Counted from the first letter of the stretch, positions 7,225-15,524 are shown. The stretch: 21,573 nt of DNA from DAOTZU01 sp034433995 (GCA_034433995.1 DAOTZU010000027.1:1-21573); one strand, 5' to 3'. Notes: generated from the sequence alone by a model not told the origin. Translations and numbers: made by a program.

Positions 7225-7241
7225 TGGCGCCCTGGGCGCCA
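7225..7241 (+). promoter_or_regulatory. GC-rich hairpin just before the first DUF4838 gene
   Basis: TGGCGCC-CTG-GGCGCCA is a perfect 7-bp inverted repeat with a 3-nt loop, placed immediately before the GGGAGG ribosome site at 7242-7247. In the mRNA it would form a stable hairpin touching the ribosome site, so it could protect the mRNA 3' segment or tune translation. No T-run follows, so it is not a terminator. Confidence 0.4.
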
Positions 7242-7247
7242 GGGAGG
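7242..7247 (+). promoter_or_regulatory. ribosome binding site selecting the ATG at 7257
   Basis: GGGAGG lies 9 nt before ATG 7257. An in-frame ATG at 7224 would start translation inside the hairpin and has no ribosome site, so the shorter protein is preferred. Confidence 0.7.
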
Positions 7248-7256
7248 CTGAACAGC

Positions 7257-9203
7257 ATGGCACAAGAGAGCAAGGCCAAGGTTTACCTATTGGGCGATGA
7301 TCCGGTGATCGCCTTTGCCGGGCAAGAGCTGCAAACCTATTGGCAGCGCATGGCCGGCGGCAGGGCTATTGTATCCGTCGAGACGCGTCCTGTGTATGAC
7401 CCGCAAGCGGAGGGCCTCTGGCTGGGGACGATGGACGCCCTGCGCGCGGGGGTCGGTGCGGGCGCACAGGGATGGCCCCAGGTGGCCGACCCACGGATGG
7501 ATGATGCCATCGCCATCGCCGTGCACAAGGGGCGCGGTTTTCTCGCCGGGAGCAATCCCCGCAGCGTGCTCTTGGCCGTCTATCGTCTGCTCACCGAGGC
7601 GGGTTGCCGCTGGGTGCGGCCGGGGGCCGCCGGGGAATGCATCCCACAGCGTGATTTGGGTGAGCTCTCCATCAATGTGCAGGAGCGCGCCGCCTATCGC
7701 CACCGGGGCATCTGCATCGAGGGGGCGGTGAGCCAGGAGAACGTCACCGACATCATCGCCTGGGCCCCGAAGGTGGGGTTCAACGCCTATTTCATCCAGT
7801 TCCGCGAGGCCTATACCTTCTACGAGCGCTGGTACACCCATCGCGAAAACCCCACCAAGGCGCCGGAGCCCTTCTCCGTGGAGCGGGCGCGGGAGTGTGT
7901 GGCCGCGGCGGAACGGGAGATCGCCCGGCGGGGGTTGCTCTATCACAAAGTGGGCCATGGCTGGACGTGCGAGCCCTTGGGCATCGCCGGCCTGAGCTGG
8001 GATGCCAAGGACTATACCCTGAGCCCTGAGGTGCGCCGCTATCTGGCCGAGGTGAACGGCGAGCGGGCCATCTGGCACGGCATCCCGTTGAACACGAACC
8101 TGTGCTATTCCAACCCTGAGGTGCGCCGGCTGGTGACCGAGGCCATCGCCGACTATGCCCAGGAGAACCCGCAAGTGGATATCCTGCACTTTTGGCTGGC
8201 CGATGGGTCGAACAACCAATGCGAGTGCGCCGCGTGCCGGCAGATGATCCCTGCCGATTGGTACGTGATGATGCTCAACGAGCTCGACGCGTTGTTGACC
8301 CGGCGCGGGCTGCCCGTCAAGATCGTCTTTTTGATCTATGTGGACCTGCTCTGGCCGCCCCAGGTAGAGCGCATCAAGAACCCGGAGCGCTTTATCCTGA
8401 TGTTTGCGCCCATCACCCGCAGCTACAGCACCTCCTTTGCGGCCTCGGGCGCGACGGTGTCGCTGCCCGCGTATGAGCGCAATAGACTCAAGTTCCCCAG
8501 CAATGTGGATGAAAACGTGGCCTTCCTGCGCGCCTGGCAGGCCATCTTCCAAGGGGATAGTTTCGATTTCGATTATCACCTGATGTGGGATCACTATTAC
8601 GATCCGGGCTACTATGCCATCGCCAAGTTGCTCAACCAAGATATCAAAAACCTCAAACAGATCGGCCTGGGTGGGCTGATCAGTTGCCAGGTGCAGCGGG
8701 CCTTTTTCCCCACCGGCCTGCCCATGGTGGTGATGGGGCGCACCTTGTGGGATGATACCCTGAGCTTTGACGCCATCGCCCGCGATTATTTCGCCGGCGC
8801 CTTTGGCCCAGAGGGGGAGCGCGCCCAGGAGTATCTGGCCCAGCTCTCGGAGCTGTTCGATCCGCTCTATTTGCGGCGGGAGCGGCCCCAACAGGATCCG
8901 GAAGCGGCTGCGCGTTTTGCGCGCATCCCTGATGTGGTGCGCGCGTTCCAGCCTGTCATCGCGCGCAACCTGGCCCAGACCACCGGCTGCCAGGCGCAAT
9001 CGTGGCGCTATTTGCAGATCCACGGCCAGATGTGCACCCTTTTGGCCCAGGCGCTGGCCGCTCGCGCCCGTGGCGAGGCCGAGGCCTCCTGGGCGGCTTG
9101 GGAGCAGCTCAAAGCCTATGTCCAGGCCCAGGAGGACGCCATCCAGCCGGTGTTCGACGTGTTCGAGTTCATCCACACCATGGAACGCCGGCTGAAATCC
9201 TAA
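7257..9203 (+). CDS. DUF4838 (GH163-like) glycoside-hydrolase-type protein
   Basis: A 648-residue protein with a GH20/GH67-type N-terminal alpha/beta domain (about 1-125, with GFLAGSNPRSVLLAVYRLL, GCRWVRPG and GE..IP as in DUF4838 proteins), then a TIM-barrel domain (about 150-480) and a helical C-terminal part. The DUF4838 signature DGSNNQCECAAC is at 316-327, with C322, C324 and C327 forming a CxCxxC cluster after D316. As I recall, some DUF4838 proteins are classified as GH163 endo-beta-N-acetylglucosaminidases acting on complex N-glycans, so a GlcNAc-linked substrate is plausible. No signal peptide is visible, unlike secreted Bacteroidetes members, so it probably acts on imported material. 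The next gene encodes a second protein with the same CxCxxC arrangement. The family call is firm and the activity is inferred. Confidence 0.78.
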   Translation: MAQESKAKVYLLGDDPVIAFAGQELQTYWQRMAGGRAIVSVETRPVYDPQAEGLWLGTMDALRAGVGAGAQGWPQVADPRMDDAIAIAVHKGRGFLAGSNPRSVLLAVYRLLTEAGCRWVRPGAAGECIPQRDLGELSINVQERAAYRHRGICIEGAVSQENVTDIIAWAPKVGFNAYFIQFREAYTFYERWYTHRENPTKAPEPFSVERARECVAAAEREIARRGLLYHKVGHGWTCEPLGIAGLSWDAKDYTLSPEVRRYLAEVNGERAIWHGIPLNTNLCYSNPEVRRLVTEAIADYAQENPQVDILHFWLADGSNNQCECAACRQMIPADWYVMMLNELDALLTRRGLPVKIVFLIYVDLLWPPQVERIKNPERFILMFAPITRSYSTSFAASGATVSLPAYERNRLKFPSNVDENVAFLRAWQAIFQGDSFDFDYHLMWDHYYDPGYYAIAKLLNQDIKNLKQIGLGGLISCQVQRAFFPTGLPMVVMGRTLWDDTLSFDAIARDYFAGAFGPEGERAQEYLAQLSELFDPLYLRRERPQQDPEAAARFARIPDVVRAFQPVIARNLAQTTGCQAQSWRYLQIHGQMCTLLAQALAARARGEAEASWAAWEQLKAYVQAQEDAIQPVFDVFEFIHTMERRLKS

Positions 9204-9221
9204 AGACAGAAAAGGAGACCT

Positions 9222-11582
9222 ATGACGGAGGAAACGCTTACGCGAGCATGGTTGGAGCGGGTGATCCCGCTGCCCAAGGAGGCCAGAGTGTTGGGCGTGC
9301 GGCGGGTGCGCGCCGGCGAGATCGGTCTCATCTGCGATCTGGACCCGTTGCCGCCCATCAAGACGGCGGTTGCCCTGTTGCGCGGCTGGGCGCTGGGGTC
9401 CAGCAAAGGGGCCAAGCTGACCTTGCGTTTGGCCCTGGCGGGCGATCCGGCCATCGGGGCTTTGCCGGTGGCCCAACGCTTGGCCACACGGCCCAACGCA
9501 GCAGAGGCCTATGCCATCGTGGCCCAAGGGGAGGGGGCGAACGAAACGCTCTTGATCCTGGCCAATACCCCCCAGGGGTTGCTCCAAGGGGCCAGGACCC
9601 TGGCCCAACTGGCGCGGCGGCCGGAACAGGTCACGGCCATGAGCGAGATCGAGCTCCCCTGGCTGGATCTTGAGGATTGGCCCGACCTGCCCGAGCGCGG
9701 CCAATGGGGCGGCAATGTGGAGCAGGATTTGCCCTGGACCTCCCAGTGGAAGTTGAATGTGGTGGAGGTGGGCGCTCGCCCCAATGTGGATGCCCACGGT
9801 CAGCCCGTCATCGGGATGGATCGGGACCTGTTCCGCCAGGGGGCCGAGTTGGGCGTCAAGATTGTGCCCTTCCTGCTGCATCTGGAGCAGATCACCCGCT
9901 ATGCCGGGTTGATGAACCGCCGCGAGTTCTGGAGCACGCCCGATCCCAGCAAACCCTTGCCCAGCGACTATACGCCGGGATTGTGCATGTCTAGCCCGGC
10001 GGTCCATGCTATTTTGGAGGGATGGCTACGCAAGATCATGGAGATCGAGGCGGTGACGGATATCATGGTATGGCTCTCTGAGGATCGCGCCCCCTGCTAT
10101 TGCGAGAAATGCGTGGGCAAGGAGCCTTTCGAGCTGGAGGTGCAGACCATCGTCCAGGCGTTCAACCGCGCCAAAGCGGCCATGGGGCGGCCGGGATTGC
10201 GGCTGCGCATCCTCACCACCCAGGGCAGCTATCCGGTGAACGACAAGGTGATCGCTGCCGCGCCGCCGGACGTGGGTATCACCTACTATGACGGCGGGCG
10301 CACCTACGATTCCTCGCGCAAGCCGATGATCTATCCCCTGCTAGAGGATTATGCCCGCTCGGGACGCTGGCTGGGCTGTTACCCGCAGATCACCCATTGC
10401 TGGCGCACTGTCTTTCCCTGGACGGCGCCCCAATTCATTCAGTATCGCGCCCAAGAGTTTGTGGATAAAAAGCTCTCCTGCATCATCGGCTACGCCGTGC
10501 CCTCCAACCGCTATCACGAGTTCAACGTGATGGCCCTGGGTGAATGGGCTTGGAACGCCCACGGCCGCTCGGCGGAGGAGTTTGCCCGGGCCTATGCCCT
10601 CAAGAGGGGGCTGCCGGATCCCGATCTCTTTGCCCGGTGGGCCCTGAAGGCGGGCGAGGCGGGATGGACCTTGGCCGAATCCCGGCTGTTCTTGACCTTG
10701 ATCTATAATCCCACCTTGCGGATCCATGAGTCGGGCTTGGACGATCACCGCTTCGAGATGGCGGGGATTGTGGAGGACCTTCATGTGGACGAGGCCCTGC
10801 GCGCGGCCCAAGAGGCGCTGGAACTGGCCCGGCAAGCCAGCGACCCGGCCATGCTGGACGAATCCGAGAGCGTCCTGGCCGGGCTCGATGCCCTGAGGCT
10901 GCTGGGCCAAGTGTTGGGGCCCCTGCGCTCGGGCCAGGTGGAGCCCGCTCAGCGTCAGGCCATGGCGGATGCCTTGGGCCGTTTGGACCGTTGCGCCCAT
11001 ATCTTGCGCAACCGCCTGTTGGCCTGGGGCCAGCGTATCGCCGGCGAGGAGAAGCTGCCGACGCGGCTCTTGGATACGGCCTTTGTCCTTTTGCGCACGG
11101 CCGATGCCCTTTGGGCGCGGGCGGGTGAGCTGGGCATCGCCGACCCCTGGCCGGAGGCGCGCCTGTTGCGGCTGGGCGAGTGGTCCGCCGCCGATTTTCG
11201 CCAGGGGCAGCATACCACCCTCACTTTTAACCTGACCGGCCTGGTCCCGGCCGAGGGGGGCAGCTATCAGGTGGGGTTCGACTTTATTCCCAGCGCCTAC
11301 GGCACGGATATCACCCAGATTGCCGTGGTGGAACTGGATGCGGCCCAGGGCGCTTCCCGCGTCGTGGCCGAGACCCCGGATCAGCTCAAGCGGGTGAGCA
11401 TCTGGGAGCGTTGGTGCGAGATGCGGCTGGAGATCCCGCCCCGGCCGGCGGGCAAGACCTTCTTGCTGCAGATCGGGCTGGCAGGGTTTCCGCCGGATGC
11501 GCCGGAGGAGCGCCGCTCCTCCTCTGGGGCGGTGAGCCTGCGCCGGGTGTGGCCGCAAGGGCGGGCGCCTTGGGAACGTTGA
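9222..11582 (+). CDS. second large DUF4838/GH20-like protein with CxCxxC motif and C-terminal beta-sandwich
   Basis: A 786-residue protein. Residues about 1-140 resemble the GH20/GH84 N-terminal domain (NETLLILANTPQGLLQGARTL). IELPWLDLEDWPDLPERGQWG, the usual opening of the catalytic barrel in GH20/GH84/GH163-like enzymes, follows at about 145-165. The barrel contains VWLSEDRAPCYCEKC, with C292, C294 and C297 spaced exactly as in the preceding protein. A helix-rich stretch at about 520-640 precedes a beta-sandwich-like end (about 660-780) that could bind carbohydrate. GH20's HxGGDE is absent, so it is not an ordinary hexosaminidase. AAAGGAG and an 18-bp gap show co-transcription with the first DUF4838 gene. 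It may be an enzyme with a shifted acidic pair (E/D next to the cysteines) or a non-catalytic partner. Confidence 0.68.
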   Translation: MTEETLTRAWLERVIPLPKEARVLGVRRVRAGEIGLICDLDPLPPIKTAVALLRGWALGSSKGAKLTLRLALAGDPAIGALPVAQRLATRPNAAEAYAIVAQGEGANETLLILANTPQGLLQGARTLAQLARRPEQVTAMSEIELPWLDLEDWPDLPERGQWGGNVEQDLPWTSQWKLNVVEVGARPNVDAHGQPVIGMDRDLFRQGAELGVKIVPFLLHLEQITRYAGLMNRREFWSTPDPSKPLPSDYTPGLCMSSPAVHAILEGWLRKIMEIEAVTDIMVWLSEDRAPCYCEKCVGKEPFELEVQTIVQAFNRAKAAMGRPGLRLRILTTQGSYPVNDKVIAAAPPDVGITYYDGGRTYDSSRKPMIYPLLEDYARSGRWLGCYPQITHCWRTVFPWTAPQFIQYRAQEFVDKKLSCIIGYAVPSNRYHEFNVMALGEWAWNAHGRSAEEFARAYALKRGLPDPDLFARWALKAGEAGWTLAESRLFLTLIYNPTLRIHESGLDDHRFEMAGIVEDLHVDEALRAAQEALELARQASDPAMLDESESVLAGLDALRLLGQVLGPLRSGQVEPAQRQAMADALGRLDRCAHILRNRLLAWGQRIAGEEKLPTRLLDTAFVLLRTADALWARAGELGIADPWPEARLLRLGEWSAADFRQGQHTTLTFNLTGLVPAEGGSYQVGFDFIPSAYGTDITQIAVVELDAAQGASRVVAETPDQLKRVSIWERWCEMRLEIPPRPAGKTFLLQIGLAGFPPDAPEERRSSSGAVSLRRVWPQGRAPWER

Positions 11583-11657
11583 ACGGGCCGAAAAGCTTAC
11601 GGGCGGGCAGGGCTGCCATGATCCCTTGCCCGTTATGCAAGAAAATACTACTTTTGT

Positions 11658-11663
11658 GGGGGG
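11658..11663 (+). promoter_or_regulatory. ribosome binding site selecting the ATG at 11668
   Basis: A G-run (GGGGGG) ends 4 nt before ATG 11668. The longer frame from ATG 11626 would add 14 residues without family similarity and has no clear ribosome site. MKPKFGIIGCG from 11668 starts the Rossmann fold properly. Confidence 0.65.
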
Positions 11664-11667
11664 AAAC

Positions 11668-12705
11668 ATGAAGCCCAAGTTCGGCATCATCGGTTGCGGC
11701 AATATCGCTCGTTTTCATTTTAACGGTCTGGAGAAGGCCGGGGCGCAGATCGTGCACATCGCCGATCTGAACCCTGACGCGGCGCGGCCCTACGTGGAGA
11801 GGTTCGGGGCGCGCTTTTCCAGGGATTATCAGGCCCTTTTGGCCGATCCGGAGGTGACGGTGGTGAGCGTCCTTACCTCTGGCCACCATCGGGAGATCTG
11901 CCTGGCTGCGCTGCAAGCGGGCAAGGATGTGATCTGTGAAAAGACCATGACCAACAGCGCCGCCGAGGCCGCCGATGTGGCCGCCGCCGCGCTGGGCTCC
12001 GGGAGGCTGTTCTTCACCGCCTACATGAAGCGCTTTTTCCCGGCCACCCAAAAGGCCAAGGAACTTTTGCCTCGGCTGGGGCGGCTGTTCAGCGCTCAGG
12101 TGCGGGTCTATCAGCCCTGGGGCAATCTCTATGAGGCGGCGAGCGCCGATAAGTATCTTTGGATTGTGGAGCGTTTCGGCGGGGCGGTGATGAAATGCGC
12201 CGCCAGCCACATGATCGATCTCACCCTCAGCTTCCTGGGCCGCCCGGCAAGCCTCTATGCCCATGTGGATTACATCTCCGGCTCGCAGGTGGACCGCAAG
12301 GCCACGGCGATTTTCGAGTATCCGGAGGGTCTGGCGGTGGGCTTTGAGGCGGCCACCCATCCCTTGCGGCGCATCGGCTACGAACGCAACGGCTGGGAAG
12401 AGTGGATACAGATCAACGGGGTGAATGGGCGTCTGGAGATCCATACGGTGATGTGGGATCATCCGGAGAACAACGCTGCCCTGCTCATCCACTATGATAA
12501 TGCCAGCGCTACGGCCACCGAGTACCGTTTCGAGGCTGTGAACCCGTTTGATGTGGAGATGCGCGCCTTTTGCACGTGGCTGGAGCGCCGCGAGCAGGGC
12601 CATCCGGACGTGATAGATGGCCTGAACGTGGATGTGATCATCGAGGCCATGGCCGAATCGGCGCAGAAAAAAGCCGCCGTCACCCTGGATTGGCGGGGCT
12701 TTTAA
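11668..12705 (+). CDS. Gfo/Idh/MocA family NAD(P)-dependent oxidoreductase
   Basis: A 345-residue sugar/inositol dehydrogenase-type oxidoreductase. The N-terminal Rossmann domain shows GIIGCGNIA (residues 6-14). CEKTM (90-94) stands where the family usually has EKP, keeping E91 and K92 but losing the proline. The second, alpha/beta domain contains CAASHMIDL (177-185), whose H181 and D184 match the family's catalytic His and neighbour. Some members of this fold carry out NAD-dependent glycoside cleavage or epimerisation instead of plain oxidation. It starts 85 bp after the second DUF4838 gene, the largest gap in the operon, and ends 31 bp before the beta-helix gene. It probably oxidises a sugar released by the cluster. 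The substrate cannot be inferred more closely. Confidence 0.88.
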   Translation: MKPKFGIIGCGNIARFHFNGLEKAGAQIVHIADLNPDAARPYVERFGARFSRDYQALLADPEVTVVSVLTSGHHREICLAALQAGKDVICEKTMTNSAAEAADVAAAALGSGRLFFTAYMKRFFPATQKAKELLPRLGRLFSAQVRVYQPWGNLYEAASADKYLWIVERFGGAVMKCAASHMIDLTLSFLGRPASLYAHVDYISGSQVDRKATAIFEYPEGLAVGFEAATHPLRRIGYERNGWEEWIQINGVNGRLEIHTVMWDHPENNAALLIHYDNASATATEYRFEAVNPFDVEMRAFCTWLERREQGHPDVIDGLNVDVIIEAMAESAQKKAAVTLDWRGF

Positions 12706-12736
12706 CGCGCGTCATCCGAACAAGAAAGGTACCCTC

Positions 12737-14761
12737 ATGTCCAACGACAGCTGCGCTTTTTATGTCTCCCCCCAGGGCAACGACGCCTGGTCAGGCCGGC
12801 TGCCTGAGGCCGACACCGCCCATAGCGACGGCCCCTTTGCCACCTTGGAGCGGGCGCGTGACGCCATCCGGGCCCTGAAAAGGGCCGGTGGGCTGCCCGC
12901 AGGCGGGGTGACGGTCTGGGTGCGCGGCGGGGTCTATGAGCGGACGCAGAGTTTTGCTTTGGAGGCCGAGGATTCCGGCATGGCCGAGGCCCCCATCACC
13001 TACCGTGCCTTTCCAGGAGAGCGGGTCTCTCTGCGGGGAGGGCGCGAGGTCAAGGGGTGGACGGCGATCAAGGACCCGGCCATCCGGACGCGCCTGGATC
13101 CGGCGGCGCGGGATAATGTGTTCCAGGCCGATCTGAAGGCGCAGGGGATCACCCAGTTCGGTGAGCTGCGCCCGCGAGGCTTTGGACGGCCCATCCAGCC
13201 GGCCCATCTGGAGCTCTTTTACAACGGCCAGCCCATGACCCTGGCCCGTTGGCCCAACGAGGGGTTCGTCACCATCGCCGAGCTCCCCGCCGATGCGGAT
13301 CGCTTCATGGAGCACAAGCGCATGGTCACCCGCTCCAAGACCAAGTTTTACTACGAGGGCGACCGCCCCAAGCGCTGGGCCCCCTCGGACGATATCTGGA
13401 TGCACGGCTATTGGACCTGGGACTGGGCCGATAGCTATGAGCGGATCAAGGTGTTGGATAAAGAGAATCGCCTCATCGAGACCAACGAGCCCCATGGCGT
13501 GTATGGCTATTCCAAAGGCCAGCGCTACTATTTCCTCAATATCTTGGAGGAGCTGGACGCGCCCGGCGAATGGTATTTGGATCGGGAGACGGGGATGCTC
13601 TATTTCTGGCCGGTGGCGCCGCTGGATCAGAGCACGGCGGTGGTCTCGCTCCTGGATGAGCCCCTGATCACGCTGCGCGATGTCTCCTATGTCACCTTGT
13701 GGGGCTTTACTTTGGAATGCTCCCGCGGCCACGGGGTGACGGTCTCGGGCGGTGAGCAGGTGACCATCGCCGGCTGCACCCTGCGCAATTTGGGCAACTG
13801 GGCCGTGATCGTGGATGGCGGCACCGGCCACACCGTGGTGGGCTGCGATATCTACCAGACGGGCGATGGCGGCCTGCGCTTGGATGGCGGCGACCGCAAG
13901 ACCCTCACCCCAGGCCGCCACCGGGTGCTCAACAATCATATCCACCATTATGGGCGCTGGTGCAAGACGTACGCCCCGGCGATCCAGATCGGCGGGGTGC
14001 AGCACGTGGTGGCCCACAACCTGGTGCATGATGCGCCCCACGCCGGCATCATCTTTTGGGGCAACGACCATCTCCTCGAGTTCAACGAGCTGCATCATCT
14101 GGCCCTGGAGACGGGGGATGTGGGCGCCCTCTACATTGGCCGCGATTGGACCATGCGCGGCAACATCATCCGCTTCAACTATATCCACCACATGGGCGGC
14201 GTGGGCATGGGCTCCATGGGCGTCTACCTGGACGATTGGGCCAGTGGCGCGACGATCTATGGCAACGTCTTTTATCAGGTGGTGCGGGCGGCCTTTATCG
14301 GCAGCGGGCGCGATAACCGGGTGGAGAATAACATCTTTGTGGAGTGCCGCCCGGCGGTGCACGTGGATGCCCGTGGCCTCACCTGGGCCTCGTACTATTT
14401 CGATGGCACCCACAATGTGCTCTTTGACCGGCTGAAGGAGATGAACTATCGCGAGCCGCCCTACAGTCTGCGCTACCCGGAGCTGGTCCACATTTTGGAG
14501 GATGAGCCGGTCTTGCCCAAGGGGAACAAGGTGCTCCACAATGTTTTCCAGGGGGGAACATGGCTCCATCTGCACGATGGCGTCCCTGAAGAGCTGCTGG
14601 AGATGCGTGAGAATCTCATCGAGGGCGACCCAGGCTTTGTGGATCCGGCCCACGAGAATTTCCAGTTGCGGGATGATTCTCCGGCCTATGCCCTGGGTTT
14701 TGTGCGCATCCCCATGGAAAAGATTGGTCTGCAGGCGGATGCTTACCGCGCCGCGTGGTGA
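12737..14761 (+). CDS. right-handed beta-helix glycoside hydrolase-like protein, GH141/GH120-like
   Basis: A 674-residue parallel beta-helix protein. The N-terminus FYVSPQGNDAWSG, then PFATLERARDAIR and VTVWVRGGVY, followed by APITYRAFPGE and SLRGGREVKGW, is the typical opening of GH120/GH141 beta-helix hydrolases. Repeated coils rich in N, V and G (for example NNHIHHYG, HNLVHDAPHAGIIFWG, FNELHHLALETGDVGALY, FNYIHHMGGVG) run from about residue 330 to 580, with many His and acidic residues in the groove. GH141 includes fucosidase and xylanase activities, so a second fucose-related activity beside GH29 is plausible. No signal peptide is present. AAGAAAGG (12722-12729) sets the start. It is the last gene of the proposed operon. 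Polysaccharide lyases and GH120 xylosidases share the fold and are alternatives. Confidence 0.75.
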   Translation: MSNDSCAFYVSPQGNDAWSGRLPEADTAHSDGPFATLERARDAIRALKRAGGLPAGGVTVWVRGGVYERTQSFALEAEDSGMAEAPITYRAFPGERVSLRGGREVKGWTAIKDPAIRTRLDPAARDNVFQADLKAQGITQFGELRPRGFGRPIQPAHLELFYNGQPMTLARWPNEGFVTIAELPADADRFMEHKRMVTRSKTKFYYEGDRPKRWAPSDDIWMHGYWTWDWADSYERIKVLDKENRLIETNEPHGVYGYSKGQRYYFLNILEELDAPGEWYLDRETGMLYFWPVAPLDQSTAVVSLLDEPLITLRDVSYVTLWGFTLECSRGHGVTVSGGEQVTIAGCTLRNLGNWAVIVDGGTGHTVVGCDIYQTGDGGLRLDGGDRKTLTPGRHRVLNNHIHHYGRWCKTYAPAIQIGGVQHVVAHNLVHDAPHAGIIFWGNDHLLEFNELHHLALETGDVGALYIGRDWTMRGNIIRFNYIHHMGGVGMGSMGVYLDDWASGATIYGNVFYQVVRAAFIGSGRDNRVENNIFVECRPAVHVDARGLTWASYYFDGTHNVLFDRLKEMNYREPPYSLRYPELVHILEDEPVLPKGNKVLHNVFQGGTWLHLHDGVPEELLEMRENLIEGDPGFVDPAHENFQLRDDSPAYALGFVRIPMEKIGLQADAYRAAW

Positions 14762-14852
14762 GTGTTGTGGCCATTGTCCACCCTAGACCGTATCGTTGGG
14801 CGCTCGAACGGGTTGTGATGATTGGGCAAGCTGCACTGGGAGGGAGGAGACG
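14762..14852 (+). other. 91-bp spacer with no recognisable promoter or terminator
   Basis: The gap separates the glycan genes from the PlsY-like gene. I see no T-tailed hairpin and no convincing -35/-10 pair, only the AGGGAGGAG ribosome site at 14841-14849. Read-through from the operon is therefore possible. Confidence 0.5.
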
Positions 14853-15524
14853 ATGTGGCCTAACCTCTTGGTTATCCTATTGGGGTACCTTCTGGGTTCC
14901 ATTCCTTTTGCCTATCTCATCACCAGGGTGCTCACCGGGCAGGACATCCGCGTGGAAGGGGAAGGAAACGTTGGGGCGCGGAATGTCTGGCACACCGTGG
15001 GCGTGGTGCCGGGGCTCCTGACGGCGCTGCTGGATATGGGCAAGGGCACGGCCGCCTACTGGCTCACCCAGAAATGGGCCGTGCCCTCCTGGGCCTTTTA
15101 TCTGACGGCGGCCGCCCTGATGCTGGGGCATGGCTTCCCCGTCTGGTTGCGTTTCCGCGGCGGCAAAGGATTGTCGGCGGCGTTCGGCTTTCTTTTGCCC
15201 ATGTGGCCCTGGTCTGTGCTGGGCGCCTTTGTGATCTTTGTGTTGGCGCGGCTGTTCATCCCGGATTTCAATCTTGCCTTCGCCGTGGGCGGGGCGGCGT
15301 TCCCCTTTCTCACCCTCATAGAGGGGAATAACGGCTGGGGGGTGCTCTTTATCTGTTGTTTCTTGGGGATGGCGGGGATCAAGAAGGTGTTGGACTTGCC
15401 CCATGAGCGGGCCATCCGCGCCCGGAGCGGCTGGGTGGAAAGGAGCAGCCCGCGCCTGGAGGTGACGCCACCCCAGGACGATCAGCCCATCCCGGCCGTG
15501 GAGCGGAGGCGCCATGTCCGCTGA
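14853..15524 (+). CDS. PlsY-like (DUF205) membrane acyltransferase, catalytic motifs degenerate
   Basis: A 223-residue multi-pass membrane protein of the PlsY family, which transfers acyl from acyl-phosphate to glycerol-3-phosphate in the inner leaflet. The fold signatures are clear: GSIPFAYLITR (15-25), GEGNVGARNVWHTVG (36-50), LLDMGKG (59-65) and GHGFPVWLRFRGGKG (92-106). In canonical PlsY the first catalytic motif reads GSGNxGATNxxR. Here Ser is E37 and Arg is H47. The usual C-terminal HxxNI motif is PHERAI, keeping H184 but with A187 for Asn. Three residues reported as important are thus changed, so it may be a paralogue with a different acceptor. A charged 30-residue tail follows. The ATG at 14853 is chosen because of GGAGGAG; it overlaps the GT2 gene by 11 bp. 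Confidence 0.8.
   Translation: MWPNLLVILLGYLLGSIPFAYLITRVLTGQDIRVEGEGNVGARNVWHTVGVVPGLLTALLDMGKGTAAYWLTQKWAVPSWAFYLTAAALMLGHGFPVWLRFRGGKGLSAAFGFLLPMWPWSVLGAFVIFVLARLFIPDFNLAFAVGGAAFPFLTLIEGNNGWGVLFICCFLGMAGIKKVLDLPHERAIRARSGWVERSSPRLEVTPPQDDQPIPAVERRRHVR

Noticed and set aside
7287..10007. 906-codon open frame on the minus strand across both DUF4838 genes
   Set aside because: It is the antisense shadow of two well-supported genes in GC-rich DNA. Its translation is rich in His, Gly, Gln and Arg without any family motif, and it spans the boundary of two real genes.
12791..14653. 620-codon minus-strand open frame inside the beta-helix gene
   Set aside because: Low-complexity His/Gly/Ala/Ile translation with no domain. 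The plus-strand frame has clear beta-helix motifs and a ribosome site.
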